Positions 27,657 through 37,084 of a DNA stretch of 64,000 nt are shown here, in pieces (position 1 is the first letter of the stretch; each line of letters opens with the position of its first letter). A program made the translations under genes and the position numbers. The stretch lies in the NCBI RefSeq assembly GCF_002135355.1, contig NZ_NEGE01000005.1:113347-177346 (forward strand), in the 5' to 3' direction. Source of the DNA: Acinetobacter sp. ANC 4169. Its GTDB lineage: Bacteria > Pseudomonadota > Gammaproteobacteria > Pseudomonadales > Moraxellaceae. The notes below the pieces were generated by a model. It ran no database searches and was not told the origin of the DNA. It worked only from the letters and a program-made list of their open reading frames with translations.

Positions 27657-27815
27657 TCGCTTCAGGGCGGGGTGTAATTCCCCACCGGTGGTAAATTAAA
27701 ACTATATTTTTATAGCATTTAATCAGCCCACGAGCCTGTAAACTAAAAATGGTTTACTCGCAGATTTGGTGAAAAACCAAAGCCGACGGTATAGTCCGGA
27801 TGAAAGAAGACGACG
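27657..27815 (+). promoter_or_regulatory. FMN riboswitch (RFN element)
   Basis: The conserved RFN blocks appear in order: CAGGGCGGGGTG, TTCCCCACCGGTGGTAA, CAGCCCACGAGCC, then GCAGATTTGGTG, AGCCGACGG and AGTCCGGATGAAAGAAGACGA. It lies about 95 bases before ribB and should shut down expression when FMN is plentiful. No T-run terminator is evident between it and the gene, so control of translation initiation is more likely than attenuation. Confidence 0.95.
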
Positions 27816-27909
27816 TAACGGATATTTATATTTGATATATCGCTGCGACCCCATTTCTGCATCAGTCCTGAAATGTTCAACCGTATGTTTATTTTACGAG
27901 AGCGTTTCA

Positions 27910-28569
27910 ATGTCTAGTTTAATTCAACCCGAAATTTTCTTTTCAGCCCTTCCCCCAGCTGAACAACGTATTCAAAAAGCATTAGAAGACATCCGCCAAG
28001 GCAACCCTGTTTTGGTCATGGATGACTTTGACCGAGAAAATGAAGCCGATCTCATCGTTGCTGCAGATACCCTAACTGTAGAAACCATGGCACGCATGAT
28101 TCGTGACGGTTCAGGTATTGTCTGCCTATGTCTAACCGATGAATTGGCTAATCATCTAGAACTACCTCCGATGGTGGCTGATAACTCTAGCCAGTTTAAA
28201 ACTGCCTTTACGGTGACGATTGAAGCTGCGATAGGTGTAACTACTGGTGTTTCCGCCAAAGACCGCACCACGACCATTAAAACAGCAATTAAAGATGGTG
28301 CCGTAGCCAGCGACCTCAACCGCCCGGGCCATGTATTCCCCTTGCGTGCTCGTGAAGGTGGTGTACTCACCCGTCGCGGTCATACCGAAGGTACAATTGA
28401 TTTGGCACGTTTGGCCGGCTTAAAACCTGCTGGTGTTTTATGTGAATTGACCAATCCGGATGGCACTATGGCATCAGGCATCCAGGTATTGTCCTATGCG
28501 CAAACCCACCATTTAACTGTGATTACCATTGAAGAACTGGTGCAATACCGATTGGCGCATAATGTCTAA
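27910..28569 (+). CDS. ribB: 3,4-dihydroxy-2-butanone 4-phosphate synthase
   Basis: Converts ribulose-5-phosphate to the four-carbon precursor of riboflavin. The 219-residue stand-alone enzyme has the acidic metal site [12 protein letters not shown] and the [17 protein letters not shown] and [13 protein letters not shown] ([17 protein letters not shown]) signatures. The start at 27910 is downstream of the riboswitch; the longer frame runs into the RFN element and is not real. No GTP cyclohydrolase II domain is fused. Confidence 0.96.
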   Translation: MSSLIQPEIFFSALPPAEQRIQKALEDIRQGNPVLVMDDFDRENEADLIVAADTLTVETMARMIRDGSGIVCLCLTDELANHLELPPMVADNSSQFKTAFTVTIEAAIGVTTGVSAKDRTTTIKTAIKDGAVASDLNRPGHVFPLRAREGGVLTRRGHTEGTIDLARLAGLKPAGVLCELTNPDGTMASGIQVLSYAQTHHLTVITIEELVQYRLAHNV

Positions 28570-28583
28570 TTCACGATAAAAAT

Positions 28584-28613
28584 AAAAAAGCCCCGCTATC
28601 TGGGGCTTTTTTA
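28584..28613 (+). terminator. Terminator after ribB
   Basis: Stem AAAAGCCCC / GGGGCTTTT with loop GCTATCT and flanking A- and T-runs. Confidence 0.9.
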
Positions 28614-28647
28614 CTACTTCATCTCAGAATTTAAGTCATTCTTATTT

Positions 28648-29259
28648 TTAAAATAATACGGAATAAATTCCATAGACTGCGACCAATACGAGAATCGCTC
28701 CACATCCTGCCAGTAAGTGATGATAGATTTTCGACCGAGCTAAACGGTTAAAAGCCAAATAGATAACCGATAATGTAGTGAAATCCAAAATAATCCAGCT
28801 CAGTGTTAAAAGCATTAAACTGAAATCCAGATCGGCAGTGATATTGATAAACTGCGGAAAAAAGGATGCAAAGAAAATAATATCTTTAGGGTTGGAGATA
28901 CCCACTAGAAAACCCTGTTTAAAACCGCCATCCACTGTTTTTAATTGGGCTGAATGACCTTTTATTGAGCTTGAGAAGGCTTCTGTTAAAATCTGAAAAC
29001 CCAGATAAGCAATATAAATACAGCCTAAAATTTTAATGCTGTTCAACCATTGCTGATTAAGCTCCAGAAAACCTTTTAATATTAAAATAGAAATAGTGAT
29101 CAGGATCAATGAAGCGAAATTGGTTCCAAAAATGGTTTTTAATGCTTTGCGATAGCCGCCTTTTAGTCCAGCACTTGCTACCAGTAACATTACCGGCCCT
29201 GGGGTTGCAATCATAATAATGACTGCAACTACATACAGCAGGAATTCTCCAATATTCAC
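28648..29259 (-). CDS. LysE/RhtB family exporter
   Basis: A 203-residue inner-membrane protein with about six hydrophobic spans. The family signature at the N-terminus is ATPGPVMLLVASAGLKGGYRKAL, and GISNPKDIIFFASFFPQF lies near residue 130. Members export amino acids or related metabolites driven by proton motive force; the substrate cannot be told from sequence. It is convergent with ribB and separate from its other neighbour. Confidence 0.9.
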   Translation of the reverse strand: MNIGEFLLYVVAVIIMIATPGPVMLLVASAGLKGGYRKALKTIFGTNFASLILITISILILKGFLELNQQWLNSIKILGCIYIAYLGFQILTEAFSSSIKGHSAQLKTVDGGFKQGFLVGISNPKDIIFFASFFPQFINITADLDFSLMLLTLSWIILDFTTLSVIYLAFNRLARSKIYHHLLAGCGAILVLVAVYGIYSVLF

Positions 29260-29317
29260 AGGCTAACTCGCTTGATTTAATCTTTTATTATTTTTAAACC
29301 CACATAAAAAAGAGGAC

Positions 29318-29806
29318 TTAGTCATCCTCTTCCACTTCACGTAATAAATGGTGACTAATACCGTCAGCACGCAAAAAGGCAAAATCATAACTGGCAGTTG
29401 CTAAAGCCAGTACACGACGCTCAAATTCCTGCCACAAAGGACGTACATCTTTGTAATGAATGCCTAAACCACTATCATCAGTAAAATGTCGATTCTTTTC
29501 ACAGATTTTTAAAGCGTGATACAGCTTACGACCTTTCGAGGCATCATCACGTAAACGAACCCGTTTAGATAATACAAAGCCCTCCACATGCCGAATATCG
29601 GCAAATGGCAACATCGGCACTAAAATTTGATCCAACTGGGCATCAAGACGTTTCCAGACAGCTGTATGCTGTTCTGCTGTATAGGTATTCCATTTAATCA
29701 CTTCATGATTAAAACGACGGCAACCACGACATACCGAATCGCCAAACACCGTAGAGCAGCGCCCTGCACATGGAGTCAAAGAGGCAATTCGACGATCAGT
29801 ATTCAA
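29318..29806 (-). CDS. DUF1289 domain protein (putative Fe-S protein)
   Basis: A 162-residue protein with an N-terminal four-cysteine motif, LTPCAGRCSTVFGDSVCRGCRRF...EVIKW, matching DUF1289 proteins, which are often labelled putative Fe-S proteins. The C-terminal two thirds (RHVEGFVLSKRVRLRDDASKG onward) is longer than in the minimal family and unrecognised. No signal peptide. Function unknown. Confidence 0.8.
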   Translation of the reverse strand: MNTDRRIASLTPCAGRCSTVFGDSVCRGCRRFNHEVIKWNTYTAEQHTAVWKRLDAQLDQILVPMLPFADIRHVEGFVLSKRVRLRDDASKGRKLYHALKICEKNRHFTDDSGLGIHYKDVRPLWQEFERRVLALATASYDFAFLRADGISHHLLREVEEDD

Positions 29807-30011
29807 AATAAACTCCGAAATTCAATAACATTCAGGTCTGACAGATGAAGACCACTTTATATTTAACATTCAATTTGCACAGGCATCATACATCTCCAAA
29901 CAGCAAATTAAAAACCATATTTCGTACATGGTTTTCTCGCTAATTTAGACAATTCACGTTAGAATATGCGCCTTAAATTTTGTCCAATCTTAAATACATT
30001 TGGAGTTTTCC

Positions 30012-30944
30012 ATGAACGCTACTGTAGAACAGCTTGCACCTGTAGAACAGCAAGCGACCACTGAATGGGTTGTTGCAGCACTTTATCAATTCAAAGAAGT
30101 TCAAGATCCTGCCGATCTTCAACAACGCCTACTTGATTTGGTAAAAACCATCAATCTTTGTGGAACTCTAATTGTGGCTGGTGAAGGCATTAACGGAACT
30201 GTAGCGGGCGACCGTGCGGCGATTGATACCATCCATCAATTTCTGCTGAATGAAGGTTTTAACGCAATGGAATACAAAGAGTCTCACAGCTCTGACAAGC
30301 CATTCCGTAAAATGAAAATTAAACTAAAAACTGAAATTGTGACTTTAGGCGTAGAAGTAAAACCGCGCGACTTAGTCGGTCACTATCTTGATCCTAAAGA
30401 ATGGAATGAACTGATTGCACGTGACGACGTGATCTTGATTGATACGCGTAACGACTACGAATACAAAGCCGGTACGTTCAAAGGCGCGGTTGATCCTAAA
30501 ACTGAAACCTTCCGTGAATTTCCGGAATACGTTAAACAGAACCTTGAACAGCACAAAGACAAGAAAATTGCCATGTTCTGTACCGGTGGTATTCGCTGTG
30601 AAAAATCAACTTCATTATTGCTGCAAGAAGGCTTCAATGAGGTCTATCATTTAAAAGGCGGTATCTTAAAATACCTGGAAGAAACCCCTGCTGAAGAAAG
30701 TCTGTGGGAAGGTGAATGTTTCGTATTTGATGGCCGTACCGCTGTTACCCACGGTGTAGAAGAAGGCCAGAACGTTAAGTGCCATGCTTGTGGCTGGCCG
30801 CTACTTCCTCAAGAAGTTGAACTTCCAAGTTATGAACATGGCGTATCATGCAAATACTGCATCGACAAAACGACAGAACAACAGAAAGCCGGATTCCGTA
30901 TGCGTCAATCGCAGATTGCTGCGGCCAAACGTAAACGTCTGTAA
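30012..30944 (+). CDS. trhO: tRNA uridine(34) hydroxylase, rhodanese family
   Basis: Oxygen-dependent 5-hydroxylation of uridine 34 in tRNAs, a step towards cmo5U/mo5U. The 310-residue product has an N-terminal ferredoxin-like domain, then a rhodanese domain with the active-site loop CTGGIRCEKS, and a C-terminal part with CHACGWPL and CKYC cysteine pairs. The ATG at 30012 is preferred because TTTGGAG lies just upstream; an in-frame ATG-less extension starts at 30000. Confidence 0.93.
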   Translation: MNATVEQLAPVEQQATTEWVVAALYQFKEVQDPADLQQRLLDLVKTINLCGTLIVAGEGINGTVAGDRAAIDTIHQFLLNEGFNAMEYKESHSSDKPFRKMKIKLKTEIVTLGVEVKPRDLVGHYLDPKEWNELIARDDVILIDTRNDYEYKAGTFKGAVDPKTETFREFPEYVKQNLEQHKDKKIAMFCTGGIRCEKSTSLLLQEGFNEVYHLKGGILKYLEETPAEESLWEGECFVFDGRTAVTHGVEEGQNVKCHACGWPLLPQEVELPSYEHGVSCKYCIDKTTEQQKAGFRMRQSQIAAAKRKRL

Positions 30945-30966
30945 TTCAGGCCAAGAAAATCTTCTC

Positions 30967-30994
30967 AAAAAGTCCTCTGTAGAGGGCTTTTTTA
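30967..30994 (+). terminator. Terminator after trhO
   Basis: Imperfect stem AAAGTCCTC / GAGGGCTTT with loop TGTA and a T-run. Confidence 0.75.
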
Positions 30995-31138
30995 TTTACT
31001 AAAAAAAACAAAAGATAAAAAAAGATACCAAGACACACAAATAATATATATCTAATCATCAACAATCTGTTAATCTGAGAACTGCAACACACAATAAGAG
31101 CTAACTTATTCATATTTAACGTGAAAAGGATAAAAATT

Positions 31139-31423
31139 ATGCCTAGAGCAATTAGCCGTTCAATTGATTATACCCGTCGTTTTCACCAGGTTCGAGAAAA
31201 AAATCACCTAAAAATAGAACAACAAAAACAGATTTTAGAGCAAGAATCACATCTTTTTATTGTGGTATTAGGTGCCATGATCGGCAGTATCTTGTCTATA
31301 TTCATTGCCTATCACCTTACCCCTAACTTTATAGAATACGCCCTACTCAGTGCGATTCCTTTTGCACTCGCCTATAGTTTAAGAAAAGTTTATATCCATA
31401 CCTTAATCCATAGCCAAGAATAA
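31139..31423 (+). CDS. Small membrane protein, unknown
   Basis: A 94-residue protein: a basic, Gln-rich amphipathic N-terminus (REKNHLKIEQQKQILEQE), then two hydrophobic spans (about residues 38-59 and 64-80) and a short His-containing tail. The ATG at 31139 is chosen with AAGGA eight bases ahead. I recognise no family. It precedes the dedA-like gene by 83 bases on the same strand. Confidence 0.6.
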   Translation: MPRAISRSIDYTRRFHQVREKNHLKIEQQKQILEQESHLFIVVLGAMIGSILSIFIAYHLTPNFIEYALLSAIPFALAYSLRKVYIHTLIHSQE

Positions 31424-31506
31424 TCTGCTGTATTTAGAAGGATACTTTACCCTGAGCTGAATAATATTTAGGATGGTTGAAATATCATTATTATTTTTAC
31501 AACCAT

Positions 31507-32100
31507 ATGAATCTGACTGAGTGGATTATTTCCATTATGGAACAACTGGGCTACCTCGGTATTGCCCTGCTCATGTTTCTCGACAATGTATTTCCTCCGA
31601 TTCCTTCTGAAATTATTATGCCTTCCGCAGGTTACTCAGCCTCACAAGGTCAGCTCACCCTCCTTGGAGTCATTATCGCAGGCTGTTTCGGCTCACTGCT
31701 CGCTGCAGCTTTTCTGTATTGGATTGGCTATCAGTTCAAGCATGAAGGCATTTTTCGATTTATAGACCGTTATGGCAAATATCTGTTTATCAAATCTGAA
31801 GATGTGAAAAAGTCACTGGGCTGGTTTGAGCATTATGGACATCGCATCGTATTCTTTGGCCGCATGATTCCCGCCGTACGTTCCCTGATTAGTATTCCCG
31901 CAGGCATGAGCCACATGCCCTTTTGGAAATTTATGTTTTATAGCAGTTTGGGAACCATCATCTGGACCACTTTTCTGGCCTGTGTCGGATTTTATTTTGG
32001 CGAAAATCAGCAGCTCATGCAGCAAATTTTCAGTAAAGTCAGTGATGTGATTATTGTCTTTGTAGTGCTCATTATTGGCTGGATTGTATACCGTAGATAG
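31507..32100 (+). CDS. DedA family membrane protein
   Basis: A 197-residue inner-membrane protein of the DedA/SNARE-associated (VTT) family. Visible hallmarks: an acidic start of the first re-entrant segment (FLDNVFPPIPSEIIMPSAG), and the conserved FGRMIPAVRSLISIPAGM with its functional arginines. Bacterial members act as undecaprenyl-phosphate or phospholipid translocases in proton-dependent ways. The ATG at 31507 is used instead of a TTG ten codons earlier. Confidence 0.92.
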   Translation: MNLTEWIISIMEQLGYLGIALLMFLDNVFPPIPSEIIMPSAGYSASQGQLTLLGVIIAGCFGSLLAAAFLYWIGYQFKHEGIFRFIDRYGKYLFIKSEDVKKSLGWFEHYGHRIVFFGRMIPAVRSLISIPAGMSHMPFWKFMFYSSLGTIIWTTFLACVGFYFGENQQLMQQIFSKVSDVIIVFVVLIIGWIVYRR

Positions 32101-32153
32101 CAGCGTAAAAATCGCCCATCCTGAATGAAGGTTAGCCGAGAGAGACTAAAACG

Positions 32154-32567
32154 ATGTCGCATTATCTTAAATATTTTGCAGCCGTTTATAGTATTGCCTT
32201 AATCCTGTTGGTCAGCATCTTGATTTATGCGCTAAAGCTCGGTGTCATCACCCTGCTGCCTGGCTTGATCGCTTGTGCTTTTCTGAGCGCCAGACATTTT
32301 GTCAAAAAAGAACAGCGCTTACCGAATCCTAAAGAAAAAAACACTCTGGTCTGGGGATCAACAATCATCGCCATGACCATGGGCTTTATCGTGATGTCTA
32401 TACTGATTTTTATGCATCCACGTGCTGAGGAAATTCTGATGACTATGGGTTATGCGAGGAGAGCCCGAAATTCATTGCTGGTCGCAGCTGCCATTGCCCT
32501 ACATGGGCTGATCTTTCATATCGCTTATAATGGTTATGCCCGATACACTTTGAATAAATATAAATAG
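32154..32567 (+). CDS. ABZJ_00895-like small membrane protein
   Basis: A 137-residue protein with four hydrophobic segments (about 8-27, 30-48, 66-88, 105-125). Its pattern (YFAAVYSIALILL...LLPGLIACAFLSARHFVKKEQRLP) matches a family of small membrane proteins known almost only from Acinetobacter (ABZJ_00895 family, from memory). Function unknown. It is 53 bases downstream of the DedA gene and followed by a bidirectional terminator. Confidence 0.75.
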   Translation: MSHYLKYFAAVYSIALILLVSILIYALKLGVITLLPGLIACAFLSARHFVKKEQRLPNPKEKNTLVWGSTIIAMTMGFIVMSILIFMHPRAEEILMTMGYARRARNSLLVAAAIALHGLIFHIAYNGYARYTLNKYK

Positions 32568-32619
32568 CTTTTGCTGAGGAATTTTCTCTATCCACTATAA
32601 AAATGGAAATTCGTTAAAT

Positions 32620-32646
32620 AAAAAAAGCACCCCAAGGTGCTTTTTT
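32620..32646. terminator. Bidirectional terminator
   Basis: AAGCACC / GGTGCTT stem with loop CCAA between an A7 run and a T7 run, separating two convergent genes. Confidence 0.88.
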
Positions 32647-32713
32647 AAAACTTGTCTGAATTAGTTTGGTGTGTGATACATGAGCCGCGATTGTAGCGGC
32701 GCAAGATGTAACA

Positions 32714-33238
32714 TCACGCTGGCGTGTGGTACATTAAATAAATTTCATTTAAGTTCTCGGGAATTTCTTCAGCAATTTCATCCATGAGCTGACCATTGCG
32801 GCGGAAAGATTCCATTTGTGGATCTTCTTCATCTACACCACTGAAGACCATCATCGGTAAAGTTAAATCTACCAGTTGCTCTTCATGTTCTGGCGTAAAC
32901 CAAGCATCTTCGTTTAAGAACATGGCATCGACAAAACCAACGCTCCAGTCGCCTAAACTCGAATCCACATCTGCTTCTTCAATTTCAAAAGGAAATTCAA
33001 TTCCTTCTTCGTTCGCCAAGTTTTGACGAATCGATTCTAACCAGGCTTTTACTTGTGCAATAATTTCACTGGGAACTTTCTTTTGATTGTTGTCAAAGAG
33101 TTCATCTAGCCACTTATCAAAAGCAGGGCCAACTGCAATTGCACACAGAAAACCATGAGTTGCCGCAAAATCCAGACCATATTCATTTTGGTCGCCATCT
33201 AGATAATCGCTCAAAAGGTCTAAATCTAAAGCACTCAT
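32714..33238 (-). CDS. UPF0149 (YecA/YgfB-like) family protein
   Basis: A strongly acidic 174-residue protein with the UPF0149 layout: LSDYLDGDQNEYGLDFAATHGFLCAIAVGP near the N-terminus and the WSVGFVDAMFLNEDAW block in the middle. The C-terminal SEC-C zinc motif found in YecA proteins is missing, so it is closer to the YgfB type. Function unknown. Adjacent to the PA3496-like gene on the same strand. Confidence 0.82.
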   Translation of the reverse strand: MSALDLDLLSDYLDGDQNEYGLDFAATHGFLCAIAVGPAFDKWLDELFDNNQKKVPSEIIAQVKAWLESIRQNLANEEGIEFPFEIEEADVDSSLGDWSVGFVDAMFLNEDAWFTPEHEEQLVDLTLPMMVFSGVDEEDPQMESFRRNGQLMDEIAEEIPENLNEIYLMYHTPA

Positions 33239-33307
33239 TTAAAATCCAGGTTTGTAAAATAACTACGGCATAGCATAGCATTTTAGCCGGCTGTGCAGAA
33301 TCCTATT

Positions 33308-33517
33308 TTAGTCTTCTTCATCATCAAAATCGTCGTCGTCATCAAGATCATAATCAAAATCTTTCAGTTCACGCTCTAAACGACGTTGTGCGAGAAGGTC
33401 ATCAATGAGACGACGTTTTTCTAACGACTCTTTAGCACTAATTTTGCTTGATACTTCATCAAAACTAACATCATCATCACTGTAGCTATCATCTAGTTCA
33501 AAATCTGTAGAAGACAC
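33308..33517 (-). CDS. PA3496-like small acidic protein
   Basis: A 69-residue protein with a central basic helix (SLEKRRLIDDLLAQRRLERELKDFDYDL) and a terminal run of Asp/Glu. The R-R-x-I-D-D-L-L-x-R-R-L core matches the PA3496 family, annotated elsewhere as putative envelope integrity proteins. No signal peptide is visible. Divergent from rpoD across a 373-base gap. Confidence 0.72.
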   Translation of the reverse strand: MSSTDFELDDSYSDDDVSFDEVSSKISAKESLEKRRLIDDLLAQRRLERELKDFDYDLDDDDDFDDEED

Positions 33518-33890
33518 TAAAACTACCTCATGGTGAAAAAAAGTGAATGGGTCTAGGCGCTATTTATCGTGCTTATGTAATTTTGTCAAGTATTTTTATT
33601 TTTTTATCTCAGAAACACCATTTTATCTTGTTTTTTACCTCTAAAATTGTGTATTTATGAACACCGAGAATTTTATTACGCCGGATAAAGCAAACTCAAA
33701 ATATTTTGTAGGCGATCCCTTACCCGGCCTTGAAAAAAAAAATTTCAGCCCCATATTGAAAACAATTGTTAAATCAAATTCATATTTTTTAAATGAGACT
33801 TGAGCAATCAATATTCAAAACAATTTTAATCGAATTGTGCTATCATGCACGGTTTTTCACTGCCACAGATTCAACGAAGAGTAAGCAAAG
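33518..33890. other. Intergenic region upstream of rpoD
   Basis: AT-rich, no gene seen. It contains a loosely paired element, GCCGGATAA (33680-33688) and TTACCCGGC (33720-33728), with one mismatch over nine positions. A TATCAT hexamer at 33841-33846 is a possible rpoD -10, but no good -35 is seen. Confidence 0.4.
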
Positions 33891-35777
33891 ATGAGCGATA
33901 TGACTTCCCCTACTTCGCAAGTAGCGGCTCTGATTAGCCGAGGCAAAGAGCAAGGTTACTTAACTTACGCTGAGGTTAACGATCATCTCCCGGACTCGAT
34001 CACGGAAAGCGAACAGATTGAAGACATTATTCAAATGCTTCAAGACGTCGGCATTCCTGTACATGAACGTGCGCCTGAATCTGATGACACCATGTTCGAT
34101 GGCTCGAATACTGAAACAACCGATGAAGTTGCTGAAGAAGAAGCGGCCGCTGTTCTTGCGTCAGTTGAAAGCGAACCTGGTCGCACGACCGATCCAGTAC
34201 GTATGTACATGCGTGAAATGGGAACGGTTGAACTATTAACGCGTGAAGGCGAAATCAGCATTGCTAAACGCATTGAAGAAGGTATTCGTGACGTTCTTCA
34301 CTCTATTGCGTATTGGCCAAATGCAGTTGAAGTTGTATTAAAAGAATATAACGATGTCACTGAAGGTGAACGTCGTCTTGCTGATATTTTATCGGGTTAT
34401 TTAGACCCGGAATCTGATGAAGAAATTCCAGAAGTTTTAGAAGAGGAAGCTGAAATCGATGAAGATGAAGAAGCAAGTTCTAAAACAACCAAAGATGTAA
34501 AACTGGACGATGATGACGAAGAAGAGTCTGAAAGTGATGACGATTCTGAAGGCGAATCAGGTCCTGATCCAGAAATTGCCCGTATTCGTTTCACCGAATT
34601 GGAAGATGCATGGAAACTAACTAAAGCTGCGATTGAAAAGCATGGCCGCAATAGCAAGCAGGCAGAAGAAGCGCTTGAAGCATTGGCAACCGTGTTTATG
34701 ATGTTCAAATTTACCCCGCGTTTATTTGACATTATTTCTGAAATGATTCGTGGCACCCATGAACAGATTCGTACTTCTGAACGTGAAGTGATGCGTTATG
34801 CGGTACGTCGTGGCCGTATGGACCGTACCCAGTTCCGTACTTCTTTCCCGGGTCAGGAGTCGAATCCAGCCTGGTTAGATGAGCAAATTGCCAAGGCACC
34901 TGCCGAGCAAAAAGCTTATTTAGAAAAAGTACGTCCAGATGTACTGGCATTCCAGCAAAAGATTGCCGACATCGAAAAAGAATTGGGCTTGAATGTTAAG
35001 GACATTAAAGACATTTCTAAACGTATGTCGATTGGTGAAGCCAAAGCCCGTCGTGCGAAAAAAGAAATGGTTGAAGCCAACTTGCGTCTGGTAATTTCGA
35101 TTGCGAAAAAATACACCAACCGTGGTTTGCAATTCCTTGACTTGATTCAAGAAGGTAACATCGGCTTGATGAAAGCCGTGGACAAATTTGAATACCGTCG
35201 TGGTTATAAATTCTCGACCTATGCAACTTGGTGGATTCGCCAGGCGATTACCCGTTCAATCGCGGATCAGGCACGTACCATTCGTATTCCAGTACACATG
35301 ATCGAAACCATTAACAAGATCAACCGTGTATCACGTCAATTGCTTCAAGAAATGGGGCGTGAACCGACTCCTGAAGAATTAGGCGAACGTCTGGAAATGG
35401 ATGAAGTCAAAGTACGTAAAGTACTTAAAATTGCCAAAGAACCGATTTCTATGGAAACGCCAATTGGTGATGATGAAGATTCGCATCTTGGTGACTTTAT
35501 TGAAGATGGCAACATCACCTCTCCGGTAGATGCAGCAACTTCAGAAGGTCTGAAAGAAGCGACTCGCGAAGTGCTTGAAAACTTGACTGAACGTGAAGCG
35601 AAAGTCTTGAAAATGCGTTTTGGTATTGATATGCCAACCGACCATACTTTGGAAGAAGTCGGGAAACAGTTTGACGTAACACGTGAACGTATCCGTCAGA
35701 TTGAAGCCAAAGCATTACGCAAATTACGTCACCCTTCCCGCTCTGAACACTTACGTTCATTCTTGGAAAATGACTAA
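33891..35777 (+). CDS. rpoD: RNA polymerase primary sigma factor (sigma-70)
   Basis: Housekeeping sigma factor, 628 residues. Region 1.1 is at the N-terminus, region 1.2 around [21 protein letters not shown], and a very acidic non-conserved region lies around residues 180-230 (long Asp/Glu/Ser run). Regions 2-4 are highly conserved: [41 protein letters not shown], the [11 protein letters not shown] -10 helix, and the [22 protein letters not shown] -35 helix at the C-terminus. Transcribed alone here. Confidence 0.98.
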   Translation: MSDMTSPTSQVAALISRGKEQGYLTYAEVNDHLPDSITESEQIEDIIQMLQDVGIPVHERAPESDDTMFDGSNTETTDEVAEEEAAAVLASVESEPGRTTDPVRMYMREMGTVELLTREGEISIAKRIEEGIRDVLHSIAYWPNAVEVVLKEYNDVTEGERRLADILSGYLDPESDEEIPEVLEEEAEIDEDEEASSKTTKDVKLDDDDEEESESDDDSEGESGPDPEIARIRFTELEDAWKLTKAAIEKHGRNSKQAEEALEALATVFMMFKFTPRLFDIISEMIRGTHEQIRTSEREVMRYAVRRGRMDRTQFRTSFPGQESNPAWLDEQIAKAPAEQKAYLEKVRPDVLAFQQKIADIEKELGLNVKDIKDISKRMSIGEAKARRAKKEMVEANLRLVISIAKKYTNRGLQFLDLIQEGNIGLMKAVDKFEYRRGYKFSTYATWWIRQAITRSIADQARTIRIPVHMIETINKINRVSRQLLQEMGREPTPEELGERLEMDEVKVRKVLKIAKEPISMETPIGDDEDSHLGDFIEDGNITSPVDAATSEGLKEATREVLENLTEREAKVLKMRFGIDMPTDHTLEEVGKQFDVTRERIRQIEAKALRKLRHPSRSEHLRSFLEND

Positions 35778-35793
35778 GCCATAGTGATACTGC

Positions 35794-35869
35794 TGGGGAG
35801 TTGAAAAAAATTTCAATAACCCCATTTAGTATTCAGTAACACATAACGCCTGCATTTACGCAGGCGTTT
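35794..35869 (+). terminator. Tandem hairpins after rpoD
   Basis: A first imperfect hairpin (TGGGG...CCCCA with inner TTGAAA / TTTCAA, 35794-35824) is followed by a perfect ACGCCTGC / GCAGGCGT stem (35846-35867). The T-run after the second is short, so termination may be partial. Confidence 0.6.
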
Positions 35870-35887
35870 GATATAAGGGGGACTACT

Positions 35888-36181
35888 ATGACCATGTTAG
35901 ACCGTACGCCATCTCGCGAACTTCAAGAGCATCTTTGGGTTTTCCCAATGGATTATCCAATTAAACTGATTGGTGAAGCCAGCACAGAATTACATATTGC
36001 CGTTGTAGAAATCCTGGTAAAACATTTTCCAGACTTCGATGGTACCAGCATTAAGGTACAACCTTCACGTACTGGAAAATATCATTCTTTGACTGCTCAG
36101 ATTGTCTTTGTGGAACTGGAACAGGTTCATGCATTATATGCTGACTTGGCGGCCTGCCCACTGATTAAGACAGCCCTTTAA
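35888..36181 (+). CDS. DUF493 family protein (YbeD-like)
   Basis: A 97-residue protein of the YbeD/DUF493 family, which folds like an ACT domain. The family start FPMDYPIKLIGEA and the V-Q-P-S-R-x-G-K-Y-H-S-L-T segment are clear. In many gammaproteobacteria ybeD lies just ahead of lipB as here, suggesting a link with lipoate attachment, but its function is unproven. Ribosome site AAGGGG precedes the ATG. Confidence 0.88.
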   Translation: MTMLDRTPSRELQEHLWVFPMDYPIKLIGEASTELHIAVVEILVKHFPDFDGTSIKVQPSRTGKYHSLTAQIVFVELEQVHALYADLAACPLIKTAL

Positions 36182-36185
36182 TCCT

Positions 36186-36215
36186 AAAAAACACGCGATC
36201 TGCGTGTTTTTTATT
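36186..36215 (+). terminator. Terminator after the DUF493 gene
   Basis: AAAACACGC / GCGTGTTTT stem with loop GATCT, A- and T-runs on either side. Confidence 0.85.
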
Positions 36216-36347
36216 TAAGCCTTGTTTAGACCAACAAAATTGGCTTTTCCAAAGAAAACTGCAAATCCTATGCTCGGACTGCCCCATCTCCTGACGATTT
36301 CTTTATAATCCTTACATTCCATTTAAACTTTTAAGGACGCACTTCAC

Positions 36348-37007
36348 GTGACTGATGCTGTTCTAAAACCAACACTGATTATTCGCCAATTTAACCAGCT
36401 TACGCCTTATCTCGAGCGTTTTCAGGACATGAAAAATCTGACTGAAAACCGCGATGAAAACACGCCCGATGAACTGTGGATTTTGCAGCATCATGATGTG
36501 CTGACCCAAGGACAGGCAGGTAAACCGGAACACATTCTGCTGCCGAGTAATATTCCAGTCGTTCAAACGGATCGTGGTGGACAAGTGACATGGCATGGCC
36601 CAGGTCAGCTGGTGGCCTACTTTATGCTTGATTTAAACCGTCTGGGCTGGAATGTACGTACTTTAGTGTCCTATGCCGAAAATTTAATGATTGGTTTGCT
36701 TAAGAAATACGGCATTGAAGCCTATGCCAAACCGGATGCACCTGGCGTTTATGTAGCCGATCGCAAAATTGGCTCATTGGGCTTTAAAATCCGTAAAGGG
36801 CGCAGCTATCACGGTTTGGCACTGAATATTGATTGTGACCTGTTTGGTTTCCATACCATTAACCCATGTGGTTATGCCGGTCTGGAAATGGTCCGTATTC
36901 AGGATTTAGTCCAGAACTATCCTAAATTCGAGAACTTATGCGTCGATATCATTGAAACTTTACACAACAGCGGTTACTTTAATGAAGTTAAAGTCATGCA
37001 ACAATAA
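36348..37007 (+). CDS. lipB: Octanoyltransferase
   Basis: Transfers octanoate from acyl carrier protein to lipoyl domains of dehydrogenase complexes. Family motifs: [22 protein letters not shown], the substrate-site [26 protein letters not shown] segment with the catalytic lysine, and [11 protein letters not shown] with the catalytic cysteine. 219 residues. Start is GTG at 36348 with AAGGA 11 bases upstream. Some distance from ybeD-like gene, with a terminator between. Confidence 0.96.
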   Translation: MTDAVLKPTLIIRQFNQLTPYLERFQDMKNLTENRDENTPDELWILQHHDVLTQGQAGKPEHILLPSNIPVVQTDRGGQVTWHGPGQLVAYFMLDLNRLGWNVRTLVSYAENLMIGLLKKYGIEAYAKPDAPGVYVADRKIGSLGFKIRKGRSYHGLALNIDCDLFGFHTINPCGYAGLEMVRIQDLVQNYPKFENLCVDIIETLHNSGYFNEVKVMQQ

Positions 37008-37015
37008 CTTTGCTT

Positions 37016-37045
37016 TTGACATAAAAATAAATTAGAGTATTTACT
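37016..37045 (+). promoter_or_regulatory. Putative promoter of the SCP2/ADH operon
   Basis: TTGACA (37016-37021) and TTTACT (37040-37045) at 18-nt spacing. The -10 lies inside a perfect palindrome, as in many repressor-controlled promoters. Confidence 0.5.
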
Positions 37046-37049
37046 CTAA
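37032..37049. promoter_or_regulatory. 18-bp palindrome, putative operator
   Basis: Perfect arms TTAGAGTA and TACTCTAA around TT, 35 bases before the SCP2-domain gene and overlapping its likely -10. Size and symmetry suit a TetR-type repressor, none of which is encoded nearby. Confidence 0.6.
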
Positions 37050-37084
37050 ACTAATAAAATATTTTTTAGATAAGGGATACACGA

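Noticed and set aside
29911..29935. AAAACCAT / ATGGTTTT hairpin upstream of trhO
   Set aside because: The stem is mostly A-T pairs and could arise by chance in this AT-rich spacer; no clear role.
34440..34590. Acidic Asp/Glu/Ser-rich run in rpoD as an abnormal insertion
   Set aside because: Primary sigma factors of gammaproteobacteria normally carry an acidic non-conserved region here.
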